Source: Candidatus Methylomicrobium oryzae
GTDB taxonomy: Bacteria > Pseudomonadota > Gammaproteobacteria > Methylococcales > Methylomonadaceae
Length of the DNA stretch: 64,000 bases
Reading direction: 5' to 3'
Assembly: GCF_016745425.1 (NCBI RefSeq)
Contig: NZ_JAERVK010000002.1
Span: 1-64,000 of the forward strand
Position 1 is the stretch's first letter. Each line of letters starts with the position of its first letter. Position numbers and translations under genes: made by a program. Positions 7,687 through 19,442 of the stretch are shown here, piece after piece. The notes beneath the pieces are model-generated. The model worked only from the letters and a program-made list of their open reading frames with translations. It was not told the origin of the DNA and ran no database searches.

Positions 7687-7984
7687 TTTTACGCCGTACG
7701 CCTCTTCCTTTCGTCTTAAACCGATATTCATCATAATCAATCGCGGCCATCCATGAGGCATCAAAAAGCTTTATCTGGTCGTTAGATTCCGGCAAGATCG
7801 ATGTTATTTCTTGCCACACATCAGCCTGATTTAACAGTAACCTGAGCATCACTGCTTCATCTTTTTCTGACCAGTGCTTTTCAGTAAAGAGAACTCCGTT
7901 TCTCTCGTATTGATACCCAGCCAATAGACTATGGTAGTGCTTTACAACAGCCTCAGGCACTCCCGGATAAGATATTTTTTTCAT
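7643..7984 (-). CDS. Hypothetical protein, 113 aa
   Basis: A small protein beginning MKKISYPGVPEAVVKHYHSL, with no domain that I recognise, no membrane segment and no signal peptide. The start at 7984 has only weak ribosome-site support. Its 3' end overlaps the next gene by 44 bases, which suggests coupled expression. It lies about 120 bases beyond the stop of the integrase gene and shares its strand. It may be element cargo. Confidence 0.5.
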   Translation of the reverse strand: MKKISYPGVPEAVVKHYHSLLAGYQYERNGVLFTEKHWSEKDEAVMLRLLLNQADVWQEITSILPESNDQIKLFDASWMAAIDYDEYRFKTKGRGVRRKNDAKKTCFGHPEAG

Positions 7985-8108
7985 CTTGATGTGATTTATC
8001 CTTTCGACACTTTCAAGGCCCAGTGCCGAAGCAATACCGCTGAAATCTGCGCCAGTGCTGATAGTGCTAAAGATGTCGATACTTTAATTGTTGCCATAAA
8101 ACCGCCGA

Positions 8109-9239
8109 TCACAGCCCAATATCGGGTATCCGGTGCATTGCAAGCTTACGCTGCTGGTCGATGATATCGGCGTATATCTGGGTCGTTTTTAACTCAGAAT
8201 GGCCCAACAATTTCGAAACCGTGTAGATGTCTGTTCCCACTGTAAGCTGTGTGACCGCGAAGGTGTGGCGAGCCGAATGGAAGGTAATATGCTTGGTGAT
8301 GCCGGCCGCCATGCACCAGCGCAACAATTCTGTATTGTGATAGGCTGAATATTTCAAGCGGGTAAATACTCGCCCTTCTTTCCTTTCGCCCAACAGACCG
8401 TAGGCCTGCGCCGAAATATCCAGGTACTGCAGGCAGCCGGTTTTCTGCGGGTTAAATATAATCCGGTGGCCGCCATCGAACTCTTGCACATCGGCCCATG
8501 TCAACTTGTTGCAGTCGCTCCACCGCAACCCGGTCAGGCAGCTAAACAAAAAGGCGTTTTTCAGGTCAGGATAGCGGCAATCGGTCTTTGCCAGGCGCTT
8601 AAGCTCTTCGATGTCCAGGTATTCGCGTTTATTATTTTCGGCCTTGATCCCCGAAACCTGTTGCAGTAGATTCTTGTTGATGATGCCTTTGTCATTGGCG
8701 AGGTTAATGACCGCCCTCACCTTGTTAAAATACGTGCTCGCGGTGTTTTTGCTGAGCGGCTGATTGCTTTTCGTAAGCGCCTTGGTCTGCAAAAACTCCT
8801 TGAAGCCATCGATGAATTCCGGCGTCAGATTTTCAAAGGTCAGATCCTGTTCCGGGTGATATTTCAAAAACTGCTTAAAACATCCATCCCAAACCGCCCC
8901 GTTGGATTGCGCCGTCGTCCGTTGCTTTTCTTCCATCACCGATTTAAAAAACTTCACGAAGCTGGCCTTAACTTTAGTGTTGTCATCAAACCCGTGCTTA
9001 CCAGACTGCGCCTCAACGATCCGCTTCGACTTGATCGCCTCGGCCAAGCGCATGGCTTCTTTGTTATGCGCCTTTTCCTCCGCGGTTCGCGGCTTATCGT
9101 AAATGAATAGGTCCAGATTTTCGTATTTACGCTGGTGCTTGATTTTGCCGTTTTCGTCCGTCGAATGGCCGTAGTAATAGGTCAGCCGCAGTGATTTTTT
9201 GCCATTACTGAGCGGCCGTTTTTCAATTGATAGTCTCAT
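8109..9239 (-). CDS. int: Tyrosine recombinase (element integrase)
   Basis: Integrates and excises the element. The C-terminal catalytic core shows the family residues: Arg in TGLRWSD, H-x-x-R in HSARHTFA, His in LLGHSE, and the nucleophilic Tyr in TTQIYADI. The N-terminus, RLSIEKRPLSNGKKSLRLTYYYGH and onward, resembles the Arm-DNA-binding plus SAM-like fold found mainly in Bacteroidetes-type integrases, which is unusual for this host. ATG 9239 is preferred over 9254 because GGGGGT stands just upstream. The gene points away from mnmE, whose 3' end (likely att site) lies about 170 bases off. A 13-bp inverted repeat fills the gap. Confidence 0.92.
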   Translation of the reverse strand: MRLSIEKRPLSNGKKSLRLTYYYGHSTDENGKIKHQRKYENLDLFIYDKPRTAEEKAHNKEAMRLAEAIKSKRIVEAQSGKHGFDDNTKVKASFVKFFKSVMEEKQRTTAQSNGAVWDGCFKQFLKYHPEQDLTFENLTPEFIDGFKEFLQTKALTKSNQPLSKNTASTYFNKVRAVINLANDKGIINKNLLQQVSGIKAENNKREYLDIEELKRLAKTDCRYPDLKNAFLFSCLTGLRWSDCNKLTWADVQEFDGGHRIIFNPQKTGCLQYLDISAQAYGLLGERKEGRVFTRLKYSAYHNTELLRWCMAAGITKHITFHSARHTFAVTQLTVGTDIYTVSKLLGHSELKTTQIYADIIDQQRKLAMHRIPDIGL

Positions 9240-9253
9240 TTTTACCCCCGGCA

Positions 9254-9303
9254 TTTACGCCGATTTACGCCTCAATTTCGCCTCAGTGTAAAATCGGCGT
9301 AAA
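9254..9303. repeat. Inverted and direct repeats at the integrase promoter
   Basis: TTTACGCCGATTT at 9254-9266 is repeated perfectly inverted at 9291-9303 across a 24-base spacer. Within the left arm, partial direct copies TTACGCC (9255), TTACGCC (9266) and TTTCGCC (9276) follow at about 11 bp. Position between the integrase gene and the attachment site suggests integrase arm-type sites or an operator for self-control. Confidence 0.6.
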
Positions 9304-9404
9304 AAATAGTGAAGAAAGGGATAAAAAAGAGAAAACAGAGAGGAAGGAAAAACGCCAAAATCCTTGTAAAACCTGACTTTATTTTGACGTTGTTTTCCGT
9401 TGTT

Positions 9405-9430
9405 TGACTACTTTACTTTCCGATGCAAAA
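9405..9430. other. attR: Probable attachment site at the 3' end of mnmE
   Basis: The last codons of mnmE and its stop (minus-strand TTTTGCATCGGAAAGTAA) lie at the edge of the element. This resembles in position and sequence the mnmE/thdF 3'-end target used by SGI1-type integrases (established knowledge). The matching direct repeat at the other end should lie left of this window, so the exact core cannot be defined. Confidence 0.55.
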
Positions 9431-10759
9431 ACTGGAGAAAATTTTTCCGAGCAAATCATCGGACGTAACCTGTCCGGTAATTTCGCCCAGCGCATTTTGC
9501 GCCTGTCTAAGATCTTCGGCGACCAGTTCGCCGGCACGGTTGTTTTGCAGTTGGAAGAGCGCGCTTTCGATCAAGGTACGGCCTTGGTCAAGCGCTTCGA
9601 GATGGCGCCGGCGGGCGATGAAGACGTGTTCGGCGCTATCGTTGAAGCCGACGCTCTGCTTAAGGTGACGAGTCAGGAATTCCATGCCCTCGCCGGTTTT
9701 GATCGACAGATAAATTTGCATGCCTGCTGCCGTTTCGATTATTGCCGGCGCACGGCCTAACAGGTCGATCTTGTTGTAAACTTCGGTGATCGGAATGTTG
9801 CCCGGCAAAGTTTGACGGATCGCTTCGGCGTCGGATTCGCGCGCATCGATCAACAGCAGGATCATATCGGCCTTGCGGATTTCTTCAAGCGCCCTGCGGA
9901 TCCCTTCCCGTTCGACCACGTTGTCGCTCTCGCGAAGTCCTGCGGTGTCGATAATATGCAGCGGCATGCCGTCGAGCTGGATTCTTTCGCGCAACACATC
10001 CCGTGTCGTGCCGGCAATGTCGGTCACAATCGCAGCCTCATGCCCGGCCAAGGCATTCATCAGGCTCGATTTGCCGGCATTCGGTTTGCCGGCCAGCACG
10101 ACGGTCATTCCGTCGCGGAGCAGGCGGCCCTGTTTGGCGGTTTGGCGAATTTGTTCAATCCGGATAAGCAATGCGACGATACGGTTTTCGACGACCCCGT
10201 CGCTGAGAAAGTCGATTTCCTCCTCGACGAAATCGATTGCAGCTTCGACGTAGGTCCGGAGGTGGGTCAGTTCTTCGACCAGCTCGTTAATCAACTGGGA
10301 AAAAACGCCTTGCATCGACATCTGCGCGGAGCGCGCCGATTGCTCGGTACTGCTTTCGATCAAGTCGGCGACGGCTTCGGCCTGCGCCAAATCGAGCTTG
10401 CCGTTCAAAAACGCGCGTTCGGTGAATTCGCCTGGGTTAGCGAGTCTCGCGCCAACCGACAGCACACGGCGCAGCACCATGTCGAGTACGATTGCGCCGC
10501 CGTGTCCTTGCAGCTCGAGCACATCTTCGCCGGTATAAGAGGCAGGTCCCGGAAAATACAAGGCAATGCCGGTATCGATCACGCTATGGTCGACATCGAG
10601 GAAAGGCGTGTATTGCGCCAGTCTCGGCGCCAGGGGTTTAGTGAGAAGTTGTTCGGCAATCCGAGGGACAAGACTGCCGGAAATTCTGACGATACCGACA
10701 CCGCCGTTGCCCGGCGGTGTCGCGATGGCCGCAATGGTATCTTTGAACTCGATCAGCAC
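9413..10759 (-). CDS. mnmE: tRNA uridine-5-carboxymethylaminomethyl(34) GTPase
   Basis: MnmE with MnmG modifies the wobble uridine of certain tRNAs, using a folate-binding N-terminal domain and a G domain. Seen: N-terminal [21 protein letters not shown]1 loop [16 protein letters not shown]3 region [20 protein letters not shown], and the C-terminal C-x-G-K ending FCIGK that carries the catalytic cysteine. Length 448 is normal. It starts with GTG at 10759, immediately after the yidC stop (TAA then GTG), so translation is likely coupled. The integrated element ends at its stop codon without disrupting the protein, as is usual for this attachment site. Confidence 0.97.
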   Translation of the reverse strand: MLIEFKDTIAAIATPPGNGGVGIVRISGSLVPRIAEQLLTKPLAPRLAQYTPFLDVDHSVIDTGIALYFPGPASYTGEDVLELQGHGGAIVLDMVLRRVLSVGARLANPGEFTERAFLNGKLDLAQAEAVADLIESSTEQSARSAQMSMQGVFSQLINELVEELTHLRTYVEAAIDFVEEEIDFLSDGVVENRIVALLIRIEQIRQTAKQGRLLRDGMTVVLAGKPNAGKSSLMNALAGHEAAIVTDIAGTTRDVLRERIQLDGMPLHIIDTAGLRESDNVVEREGIRRALEEIRKADMILLLIDARESDAEAIRQTLPGNIPITEVYNKIDLLGRAPAIIETAAGMQIYLSIKTGEGMEFLTRHLKQSVGFNDSAEHVFIARRRHLEALDQGRTLIESALFQLQNNRAGELVAEDLRQAQNALGEITGQVTSDDLLGKIFSSFCIGK

Positions 10760-12490
10760 TTAGGTGGCGGTAGCAAGTCCGGCTTTTTCGATCTGCTTGG
10801 TGATGTACATCTGCTGGAAGATCGACAAGGTGTTGTTGACCACCCAGTACAGCACCAGGCCGGATGGGAAGAACAAGAAGAAGATCGTGAAGATGATCGG
10901 GAACATCTTAATGACCTTCGCCTGCACTGGATCGACCGGCGCCGGGTTCAGGCCCTGCTGGATCTTCATCGTAACGCCCATAATCAAAGGCAGGATGTAG
11001 AAAGGATCCTGCACCGACAGATCCTGCAGCCAAAGCATGAACGGCGCCTGGCGGAATTCGACCGTCTCGCCGAGCACCCAGTACAGGCACATGAATACCG
11101 GAATCTGCAGCAAGAGCGGCAAGCAGCCGCCGAGCGGGTTCACCTGCTCCTTCTTGTAGAGCGCCATCATCTCCTGATTCAGCCGCATTCGGTCGTCCGC
11201 GAAACGCTCCTGCAATTCTTTCAGGCGCGGCTGCACCTTGCGCAATTTGGCCATCGAGCGGAAACTGGCCTGGGTGAGCGGAAACATCAGCAGTTTGATA
11301 CAGAGGGTCACGCCGATGATTGCAAGGCCCCAGTTGTGAGTGAAGCTGTGAATCCAGTTCAACAAGGCATAAATCGGCTTGCCGATAAAAGTCAGTACGC
11401 TGTAATCGACGGTCAGTTCCAGTCCTTTGGCAACCTTTTCCATCATCGGCTGAATCTTCGGCCCTGCAAACAGGCTCGAAGTCAGGGTTGCCGAACCGTT
11501 CGCCGGTACGGTGACCACCGGCGAATACGAACCGATCACGTAACGGTCGTCTTCCTGCAGCCATTTGGTGTAAAGATGATTTTCCTGATCGACCGGAGGA
11601 ATCCAGGCGGAGGCGAAATAGTGCTGAATGAAAGCGGTCCAGCCCCCTTTCGTACTGGTATTGAGCACCTCCTCCTGCATATCGTCGAAATCGATCTTCT
11701 GATATTTTCCTTTTTCGGTGTAGATCACGCCGCCGTTATAGGCGCGCATGCCGCCGGCCAGCGCACTGCCGTTGTTTTCTTTCAGCGGCGTTCTGAGCAG
11801 TTGGCTGTACTGTCTGCCGCTCCAGGGCGTTGCGGAGGCGTTGTCGATCTTTTGTCCGAGCTTGATCTCGTAACTGCCGCGGGTAAACGTGAATTCCTTG
11901 GTCACCTTCAGCCCACTGGCGTCCGTCCAGGTCAACGGCACCGTCAGACTGTTTTGCCCTTCCGGCAGCGTATAACTATCCTGGGTGCTGCTGAAGACGG
12001 TATGATGCGTAGGCGCCGAGACGGAACCTTGGCTTGAGATCAAACCGCTTTGCGCAATGAAGTATTTGTCCGTGGCGGCATTGAAAAGGCGAACCGGCGT
12101 GCGGTTGGCTTGCTCTGGCTCCATGCCGACCAGACGGCGCAGAGTATCGACGTAAGTGTTGTTTTGTTCGACCGGATAAGCAAGCAGGTCCAAATTCTGG
12201 ATCGTGCCGCCCGCGAGGTCGATTTCAAGCGCCAGCACATCGGTTTTGATTTTGACGGTTTTGGAGGCCGGCGCAGCCGCAGCGGCGACGTTAGCCTGTG
12301 CCGTAGCGGGCGCGTCCGCCGGCGGCGCCTCGCCGTTCGCGGCAGGCAGGTCTTCTTTGATATTTGTCGCGACACTCTCTACTGCTGCCGGCGCGGGCGG
12401 TTTCGGACCGTAATCGATTTGCCATTGCTGATACAGCATGAAAAGCAGCAGGCCAAAGCTGAAGATGAGAAGAAATCTTATATTATCCAT
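10760..12490 (-). CDS. yidC: Membrane protein insertase YidC
   Basis: Inserts and folds inner-membrane proteins with or without SecYEG. The 576-residue product has the Gram-negative layout: an N-terminal signal anchor ([19 protein letters not shown]), a Pro/Ala-rich linker, a large periplasmic domain, then five conserved membrane segments from about residue 360 with [20 protein letters not shown] and [19 protein letters not shown], ending in a short tail. Its 5' end overlaps yidD by 8 bases and its stop touches the mnmE start, giving the conserved rpmH-rnpA-yidD-yidC-mnmE operon order. Confidence 0.97.
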   Translation of the reverse strand: MDNIRFLLIFSFGLLLFMLYQQWQIDYGPKPPAPAAVESVATNIKEDLPAANGEAPPADAPATAQANVAAAAAPASKTVKIKTDVLALEIDLAGGTIQNLDLLAYPVEQNNTYVDTLRRLVGMEPEQANRTPVRLFNAATDKYFIAQSGLISSQGSVSAPTHHTVFSSTQDSYTLPEGQNSLTVPLTWTDASGLKVTKEFTFTRGSYEIKLGQKIDNASATPWSGRQYSQLLRTPLKENNGSALAGGMRAYNGGVIYTEKGKYQKIDFDDMQEEVLNTSTKGGWTAFIQHYFASAWIPPVDQENHLYTKWLQEDDRYVIGSYSPVVTVPANGSATLTSSLFAGPKIQPMMEKVAKGLELTVDYSVLTFIGKPIYALLNWIHSFTHNWGLAIIGVTLCIKLLMFPLTQASFRSMAKLRKVQPRLKELQERFADDRMRLNQEMMALYKKEQVNPLGGCLPLLLQIPVFMCLYWVLGETVEFRQAPFMLWLQDLSVQDPFYILPLIMGVTMKIQQGLNPAPVDPVQAKVIKMFPIIFTIFFLFFPSGLVLYWVVNNTLSIFQQMYITKQIEKAGLATAT

Positions 12491-12719
12491 TCTTATAATT
12501 ACCGAGTTTTTCCGGAACGGGATCGATCCCGCCTTCGTGGAAAGGGTGGCATTTCAATAGTCTGCGCAGGGTGAGGTAGGAGCCAGCCATGAAACCGTGG
12601 AGCCGAAGCGCTTCGATGGCATAAGTAGAACAGCTTGGATAAAACCGGCAGTGGTTTCCAAGCAAGGGACTTATGAAATATTTATAAAACTTGATAACCG
12701 CTATGAGCACAAAGCGCAT
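12483..12719 (-). CDS. yidD: Membrane protein insertion efficiency factor YidD
   Basis: A small membrane-associated helper of YidC. The sequence [20 protein letters not shown] is followed by [14 protein letters not shown] and the C-terminal [13 protein letters not shown], all hallmarks of the family. ATG 12719 fits the usual N-terminus; an in-frame GTG-type start at 12740 would add MVKAGIP. The gene overlaps rnpA upstream and yidC downstream, as is usual in gammaproteobacteria, so it is expected to be coupled to both. Length about 78 residues is normal. Confidence 0.95.
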   Translation of the reverse strand: MRFVLIAVIKFYKYFISPLLGNHCRFYPSCSTYAIEALRLHGFMAGSYLTLRRLLKCHPFHEGGIDPVPEKLGNYKNG

Positions 12720-13069
12720 CGGGATACCAGCCTTAACCAATGCTTTTCCAGGGAACGACTTAACGTTTCCCGGGGCGCGTCGATAGCTTCCCTGCGCGCC
12801 AGAACCACGATATCCATATTGCCCAAACTATGCTGCCGTATTCTGAAATTTTCCCTGACAGCCCGTTTGATCACGTTCCGGTGCACCGCCTTTTTGATTT
12901 GCTTTTTGGCGATTGCCAAACCCAGCCTCGGATGATCGAGATCATTCCTGATGGCCAATAAGGTAAAATATTGATCGCCGGATTTTACCGGTTTGGCAAA
13001 AACTTTTTTGTAATCGTCCGGCTTGTTCAGACGCAACGCTGAAGGAAAACTTAAACTGTTCTCAGTCAC
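12701..13069 (-). CDS. rnpA: Ribonuclease P protein component
   Basis: Protein subunit that aids RNase P RNA in cutting the 5' leader from pre-tRNAs. Family signatures: [20 protein letters not shown] followed by KRAVRENFR, the RNR-type basic helix, and the N-terminal [20 protein letters not shown]. Length 122 is typical. It follows rpmH by 11 bases in the strongly conserved rpmH-rnpA pair and overlaps yidD at its 3' end. Transcription presumably starts at the promoter before rpmH. Confidence 0.96.
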   Translation of the reverse strand: MTENSLSFPSALRLNKPDDYKKVFAKPVKSGDQYFTLLAIRNDLDHPRLGLAIAKKQIKKAVHRNVIKRAVRENFRIRQHSLGNMDIVVLARREAIDAPRETLSRSLEKHWLRLVSRCALCS

Positions 13070-13080
13070 CCGTTTGCCGA

Positions 13081-13215
13081 CTATACTGTCAGTTTGGCGC
13101 GGCCTTTCGCTCTGCGCGCACTCAATACTTTGCGGCCGCCGACGGTCGCCATTCTGGCGCGAAAACCGTGGGTTCTGACGCGTTTCAATTTGCTGGGTTG
13201 GTATGTTCTTTTCAT
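13081..13215 (-). CDS. rpmH: 50S ribosomal protein L34
   Basis: Forty-four-residue basic ribosomal protein read from ATG 13215 to TAG 13081. It begins [20 protein letters not shown] and ends [11 protein letters not shown], matching L34 across its full length. It is the first gene of the minus-strand rpmH-rnpA-yidD-yidC-mnmE operon and diverges from dnaA, the classical arrangement around gammaproteobacterial origin genes. A near-consensus promoter lies about 55 bases upstream. Confidence 0.97.
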   Translation of the reverse strand: MKRTYQPSKLKRVRTHGFRARMATVGGRKVLSARRAKGRAKLTV

Positions 13216-13268
13216 GAATGTAGCCCGATCGAAATAATTTTAAGAAATACAGATAAAAAAGCCTTAGG

Positions 13269-13297
13269 ATGATAGAATATTCCGGCTATCCTGTCAA
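13269..13297 (-). promoter_or_regulatory. Sigma70 promoter of the rpmH operon
   Basis: On the minus strand TTGACA (13297-13292) is followed after exactly 17 bases by TATCAT (13274-13269), an almost perfect sigma70 promoter. It faces rpmH and should drive the ribosomal protein, RNase P and insertase genes. Confidence 0.8.
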
Positions 13298-13387
13298 TTC
13301 CGCTACGCTTTGTTTTTATTGTGCAAACAAAATGACAGATTGCCATTTTGATTGTTTCACTACCTTAATTTTATCAAGATTACCCTC

Positions 13388-14704
13388 ATGAGTTCGATTT
13401 GGAGTAATTGCCTCGCCAAGCTTGAAAACGAAATATCCAGCTCCGATTTCAGCACCTGGATTCGCCCGTTACAAGCCGTAGAAACCGAAGGTCGTATCCG
13501 GCTGTTAGCGCCGAACCGCTTCGTGCTGGATTGGGTAAAGGAACATCATTTCGCAAAAATCGAAGAAACGATCCATCAGTTTGCAGACGGCGCATTGATA
13601 CTCGATCTCGAAATCGGTTCGAAAAAACCGGAAGCGCCGGCCGCCCTCAAAGTCGCCCAGCAGGCCGAAACCAAAAAACAGCAGCCCAACTTTCTGAACA
13701 AGGCATTTACTTTCGACAATTTCGTCGAAGGCAAATCGAACCAGCTGGCGCGCGCCGCCTCGACCCAGGTCGCCGAGAATATCGGCAAAGCCTACAATCC
13801 GCTGTTGATCTACGGCAGTTCCGGTTTGGGCAAGACGCATTTGATGCATGCGATCGGCAATGCGGTGCTGCAAAAGAATCCGTCTGCGTCTATCGTGTAT
13901 CTGCATTCGGAAAAATTCGTGCAGGATATGGTCAAGGCGCTGCAGCAAAACCAGATCAATAGCTTCAAGGAATATTACCGCGGACTCGACGTGCTGCTGA
14001 TCGACGACATTCAGTTCTTTGCCGGCAAGGAGCGTTCGCAGGAAGAATTTTTTCATACTTTTAATACGCTGCTCGAAAAGAAGCACCAGGTCGTATTGAC
14101 CTGCGACAAATACCCGAAGGAAATCGACGGCCTCGAAGACCGCCTGAAATCGCGTTTCGGCTGGGGGCTGCCGGTTTCGATCGAACCGCCCGACATGGAA
14201 ACACGGGCCGCCATTCTGATGAAAAAAGCCGATATGGCCCATGTCGAACTGCCGCAGGAAGTCGCGTTCTTCATCGCGAAACGAATTCCGTCCAATGTGC
14301 GTGACCTGGAAGGCGCGCTGCGGCGGGTGATCGCGAACGCGCAGTTCACCGGCCAGAAAATCACCGTCGAATTTACCAAGGAAGCGCTGCACGACCTGAT
14401 CTCGCTGCAGGATAAACTGGTCAATATCGACAATATCCAGAAAACGGTCGCCGAGTATTACAAGATTCGGATTGCCGATTTGTCCTCTAAAAACCGGCGC
14501 CAGTCGATTACCCGGCCTCGGCAAATTGCAATGAGCCTTGCGCGCGAGCTAACCTCGCACAGCCTGCCCGAAATCGGCGACGCTTTCGGCGGCCGCGACC
14601 ATACCACCGTGATCAATGCCTGCAAAAGGATCAGCGAATTGAAAGAATCGGACGTGAAGGTCGCCGAGGATTACGCGAATCTGTTGCGCTCCCTGTCGCA
14701 TTGA
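13388..14704 (+). CDS. dnaA: Chromosomal replication initiator DnaA
   Basis: Binds DnaA boxes at oriC, melts the origin and loads the DnaB helicase. Seen: domain I starting [20 protein letters not shown], a short linker, the AAA+ domain with Walker [11 protein letters not shown] and Walker [11 protein letters not shown], and the domain IV DNA-binding signature [15 protein letters not shown] near the end. Starting at ATG 13388 gives 438 residues, in keeping with the family; an in-frame start at 13352 would add 12 residues unlike DnaA. It diverges from rpmH and is followed 77 bases later by dnaN. Confidence 0.97.
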   Translation: MSSIWSNCLAKLENEISSSDFSTWIRPLQAVETEGRIRLLAPNRFVLDWVKEHHFAKIEETIHQFADGALILDLEIGSKKPEAPAALKVAQQAETKKQQPNFLNKAFTFDNFVEGKSNQLARAASTQVAENIGKAYNPLLIYGSSGLGKTHLMHAIGNAVLQKNPSASIVYLHSEKFVQDMVKALQQNQINSFKEYYRGLDVLLIDDIQFFAGKERSQEEFFHTFNTLLEKKHQVVLTCDKYPKEIDGLEDRLKSRFGWGLPVSIEPPDMETRAAILMKKADMAHVELPQEVAFFIAKRIPSNVRDLEGALRRVIANAQFTGQKITVEFTKEALHDLISLQDKLVNIDNIQKTVAEYYKIRIADLSSKNRRQSITRPRQIAMSLARELTSHSLPEIGDAFGGRDHTTVINACKRISELKESDVKVAEDYANLLRSLSH

Positions 14705-14781
14705 TCCGGACAGCCAGCGCTAGTTCTATCCTCTTACGGATTTTTAACTTTGCTTTTTATTGAACAAACCCACGCTCGCCT

Positions 14782-15882
14782 ATGAAATTCAGCATCAATC
14801 GAGACACCCTCCTGCCCCCTTTGCAGCAAATCGTCAGCGTGATCGAAAAGAAGCAAACGATGCAGATTCTTTCGAACATACTGATGGTGATCGAGGCGGA
14901 CACTCTGACAATGACCGGCACCGACCTTGAGATCCAGATCGTTTCCCGCCTGTCCGTGAACGGCGCCCAGCCTGGCACAACTACCCTGCCCGCCCGCAAA
15001 TTTCTCGACATTTGCCGGCTATTGCCGCCCAATACTGAAATTCGGATCGAACAGCAAGGCGACATGGTCAAACTGGCAACGCCGCGCAGCCGTTTTTCGC
15101 TGTCCTGCCTGCCGGCGGAAAACTATCCCGAATTTGCCGAATCGCAGATGGAGAACTGTTTCACGATCAGTTCGGGCAAGCTGAAAAAAGCACTCGACAA
15201 GACGCTGTTCTGTATGGCCAATCAGGACGTACGCTATTATCTGAACGGCCTGCTGCTGCATATCTCGAACAATGCGCTGAAACTGGTCGCTTCGGACGGC
15301 CACCGCCTGGCGATCTACGAAGACGAACTGGAAACGCCGACCGGCCTCGAAGCACGAATCATCGTGCCACGAAAAGGCGTCCAAGAATTGTCGCGGCTGC
15401 TCGATGACGGCGATGAGCTCTTGCAGGTCAGCTTTTCGAGCAACCACATTCGTATCGAAGTCCACAACGCGGTATTCTCGGCGAAGCTGGTCGATTCCAA
15501 GTACCCCGATTTCAGCAAAGTTTTCCAGCAAAGCTTCCTCGACCCAATTGCAATCCCGAAACCACTGCTCCGCGAAGCCTTAACCCGAGTCGCAATTCTT
15601 GCAAACGAAAAATTCCGCGGCGTAACCTTTCATTTTGCTGCGGACCTTTTGCGAATCAATGCTCACAATCCCGAACACGAAGAAGCCGAAGAAGAACTAA
15701 CGCTCGATTACGGCAAGGGCGAGTTCAGCATCTCGTTCAATGCACAATACATGCTCGATGCGGTTTCAAATCTCGACGGGGACACCGCGGAATTGACCAT
15801 CGCTTCGAATCTGAGCAGCTGTTTCATCAATGAACCCGGCCAGCAGGTTTACAAATTCATCGTGATGCCGATGCGCTTATGA
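14782..15882 (+). CDS. dnaN: DNA polymerase III beta sliding clamp
   Basis: Forms the dimeric ring that tethers DNA polymerase III to DNA. It starts MKFSINRDTLLPPLQQIVSV and ends YKFIVMPMRL, with the typical C-terminal P-M-R-L that lines the protein-binding cleft. Other conserved stretches are RSRFSLSCLPAENYPEF and DGHRLAIYEDEL. Length 366 is exactly usual. It lies between dnaA and recF in the conserved order; recF begins 10 bases after its stop. Confidence 0.97.
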   Translation: MKFSINRDTLLPPLQQIVSVIEKKQTMQILSNILMVIEADTLTMTGTDLEIQIVSRLSVNGAQPGTTTLPARKFLDICRLLPPNTEIRIEQQGDMVKLATPRSRFSLSCLPAENYPEFAESQMENCFTISSGKLKKALDKTLFCMANQDVRYYLNGLLLHISNNALKLVASDGHRLAIYEDELETPTGLEARIIVPRKGVQELSRLLDDGDELLQVSFSSNHIRIEVHNAVFSAKLVDSKYPDFSKVFQQSFLDPIAIPKPLLREALTRVAILANEKFRGVTFHFAADLLRINAHNPEHEEAEEELTLDYGKGEFSISFNAQYMLDAVSNLDGDTAELTIASNLSSCFINEPGQQVYKFIVMPMRL

Positions 15883-15892
15883 TACGGACCTG

Positions 15893-16981
15893 ATGACTGT
15901 CTCAAGACTGGATATTACTTCGGTCAGAAATATCCAACAAGCCACGCTCTACCCCGCTCCGACGCTCAATTTCATCTATGGCGCGAATGCCTCCGGCAAA
16001 AGCGCCTTGCTGGAAGCCATTTTTCTGCTCGGCCGCGCCAGATCATTCCGCTCCTCCTCGATTAAACCCGTCATCCGTTTTTCGCACGATCACCTCTTGG
16101 TGACCGGGCAAACCGTGTTTCCCGGCGGCGCGCACCAGCACCTCGGCCTCAGGCTTGACGCCAAGTCTTGCGAAATCCGGATCAACCAACACACGATGCC
16201 GAACCGGTCGAGCCTTGCCTATGCCCTGCCGTTACAGTTGATCTATCCGAAAAGTTACGAGCTGCTGGACAGCGGACCGCAGGAGCGCCGCGAATTTCTC
16301 GATTGGGGCGTTTTTCATCACGATCCGGCTTTTTTACCGGCCTGGCGCAACTATAAAAAAGCTCTTGCACAACGGAATGCTTTGCTGAAAAACCGCCAGC
16401 CGGAATACCTGCAAGTATGGAACCAGGAGTTATCGGATTACGGTACAATAGTCACTAATTGCCGGCGCCGCTATCTGGAGGCGTTTATCCCCGTTTTCCA
16501 GGACATCGCCGGTTACATGCTGGAACTGCCGACAATAGCCATGTCTTTGTCGCCCGGATGGGATACGGCCGAATCCTTGTTGCAAGCCTTGGATGACGAC
16601 ACTGAGAAAGATCTGCGTTACGGCTTCACGCAATGCGGTCCGCACCGTGCCGACTTATTGGTTACCTTTGATCGCCTGCCCGCCAGAGACATCGTCTCTC
16701 GCGGCCAGTTAAAGTTATTGGTGATCAGCCTGAAGCTCGCCCAAGTTCAGCTATTGAATTTACATGAAGAAGATACCGCTTGCATTCTCTTCGACGATTT
16801 CGCTGCCGAGCTCGACATTGCAAATCGCGAGAAGGTGCTGCGCTATTTGGACGCCATGCATTCCCAAGTTTTCATAACCGCCACCTCGCCCGCCGATTTT
16901 GGCGATTTATCCAATATTCATAATTACAAAATGTTCCATGTGGAACATGGCCATATCAATCCTGTGGATTGTTCCACGTGA
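15893..16981 (+). CDS. recF: DNA replication and repair protein RecF
   Basis: SMC-like ATPase that, with RecO and RecR, loads RecA at gapped DNA. Walker A GANASGKSALLEAIF lies near residue 30, the ABC-type signature SRGQLKLLVISLKLAQ in the last third, and Walker B CILFDDFAAELD after it. Length 362 is normal. It follows dnaN by 10 bases and precedes gyrB by 28. The last 20 or so codons (MFHVEH...CST) contain two ParB-site-like palindromes, so the C-terminal residues appear shaped by DNA sequence rather than protein function. Confidence 0.96.
   Translation: MTVSRLDITSVRNIQQATLYPAPTLNFIYGANASGKSALLEAIFLLGRARSFRSSSIKPVIRFSHDHLLVTGQTVFPGGAHQHLGLRLDAKSCEIRINQHTMPNRSSLAYALPLQLIYPKSYELLDSGPQERREFLDWGVFHHDPAFLPAWRNYKKALAQRNALLKNRQPEYLQVWNQELSDYGTIVTNCRRRYLEAFIPVFQDIAGYMLELPTIAMSLSPGWDTAESLLQALDDDTEKDLRYGFTQCGPHRADLLVTFDRLPARDIVSRGQLKLLVISLKLAQVQLLNLHEEDTACILFDDFAAELDIANREKVLRYLDAMHSQVFITATSPADFGDLSNIHNYKMFHVEHGHINPVDCST
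16932..16947. promoter_or_regulatory. parS: parS-like site 1 (inside recF)
   Basis: TGTTCCATGTGGAACA differs at one base from the Pseudomonas-type parS palindrome TGTTCCACGTGGAACA. It encodes MFHVEH in recF. ParB-type proteins nucleate on such 16-bp sites near the origin (established knowledge). Confidence 0.75.
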
Positions 16982-16985
16982 AACA
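16970..16985. promoter_or_regulatory. parS: parS site 2 (recF stop/gyrB leader)
   Basis: TGTTCCACGTGAAACA matches the bacterial parS consensus TGTTNCACGTGAAACA at every position. It covers the last recF codons and its TGA stop, 24 bases before gyrB, and lies 22 bases beyond site 1. Confidence 0.88.
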
Positions 16986-17009
16986 AAAGCAAAAACAGCA
17001 GGTACATAA

Positions 17010-19442
<2,433 letters not shown>

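Larger units (their letters stand above)
1..9425. mobile_element. Integrated genetic element, integrase-proximal end
   Basis: All convincing genes from the left edge to the integrase lie on the minus strand and form an integrase, excisionase-like, replication (helicase, primase) and accessory module. The integrase gene directly abuts the 3' end of mnmE, a known attachment site for integrative elements such as SGI1 (established knowledge). Gene content (AlpA-like HTH, DUF3102, zinc-ribbon/Toprim primase) is that of a P4-like satellite or an ICE-type island. No capsid, terminase or conjugation gene is visible here, but the other end lies beyond position 1, so the element type cannot be settled. 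Confidence 0.8.

Noticed and set aside
9812-12037. 741-codon plus-strand frame antisense to mnmE and yidC
   Set aside because: Composition is Arg/His/Gln-rich as expected from the reverse strand of GC-rich codons; mnmE and yidC are certain.
13216-13387. Consensus DnaA boxes marking oriC
   Set aside because: No TTATNCACA-like sequence could be found in the rpmH-dnaA spacer, so no origin feature is annotated.
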